Position numbers and translations under genes: made by a program. Source: Methanobacterium sp. (GTDB lineage Archaea; Methanobacteriota; Methanobacteria; Methanobacteriales; Methanobacteriaceae). From it: a stretch of 5,708 nucleotides of DNA. The stretch covers positions 1-5,708 of the forward strand of contig JAQVTJ010000105.1 in assembly GCA_028700095.1 (NCBI GenBank), given 5' to 3'. Each line of letters begins with the position of its first letter. Positions within the stretch are counted from its first letter, which is position 1. Below, piece after piece: positions 5,708-5,708 of the stretch. The notes beneath the pieces were generated by a model, which did not search any database, was not told where the DNA came from, and worked only from the letters and a program-made list of their open reading frames with translations.

Positions 5708-5708
5708 T

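Overview
The window looks like chromosomal DNA of an AT-rich archaeon, most likely a member of the Methanobacteriales (Methanobrevibacter or Methanosphaera type). That assignment is inferred from five things: very low GC, GGTG-type ribosome binding sites, TTTATA-type promoter boxes, oligo-T terminators without GC-rich stems, and archaeal-type GatA and RibB sequences. No 16S or other marker gene is present to settle the genus. Base composition and codon use look uniform. I see no tRNA, rRNA, insertion sequence, CRISPR array or prophage gene.

Layout from left to right. Positions 1-514 (minus strand, 3' end outside the window) encode the CoA-binding N-terminal part of an NDP-forming acyl/acetyl-CoA synthetase. 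Positions 515-959 are a long, extremely AT-rich divergent intergenic region. It holds TATA-like boxes for both strands, a perfect 10-bp-arm palindrome (612-633) and a 10-bp inverted repeat (756-783). Positions 960-2330 (plus) encode GatA, the amidase subunit of the tRNA-dependent amidotransferase. A double oligo-T terminator and a clear TATA box follow, then 2481-3752 (plus) encodes a 12-helix MFS transporter of the metabolite:H+ symporter type. Positions 3838-5343 (plus) encode a 501-residue protein with a CobB/CobQ-type glutamine amidotransferase domain placed before, not after, a CobB-type P-loop domain. A short AT-only convergent terminator region separates it from 5414-5707 (minus), the C-terminal part of RibB, a riboflavin biosynthesis enzyme.

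The genes do not form an obvious pathway. Each plus-strand gene appears to have its own promoter and terminator, so they are probably single transcription units: acetate/acyl-CoA energy metabolism, Asn-tRNA formation, metabolite import or export, an amidation of unknown substrate, and flavin/F420 precursor synthesis. The most interesting item is the domain-swapped amidotransferase. Its catalytic residues are retained, but the corrinoid-type substrate motifs of the P-loop domain are missing, so it probably amidates something other than cobyrinate.
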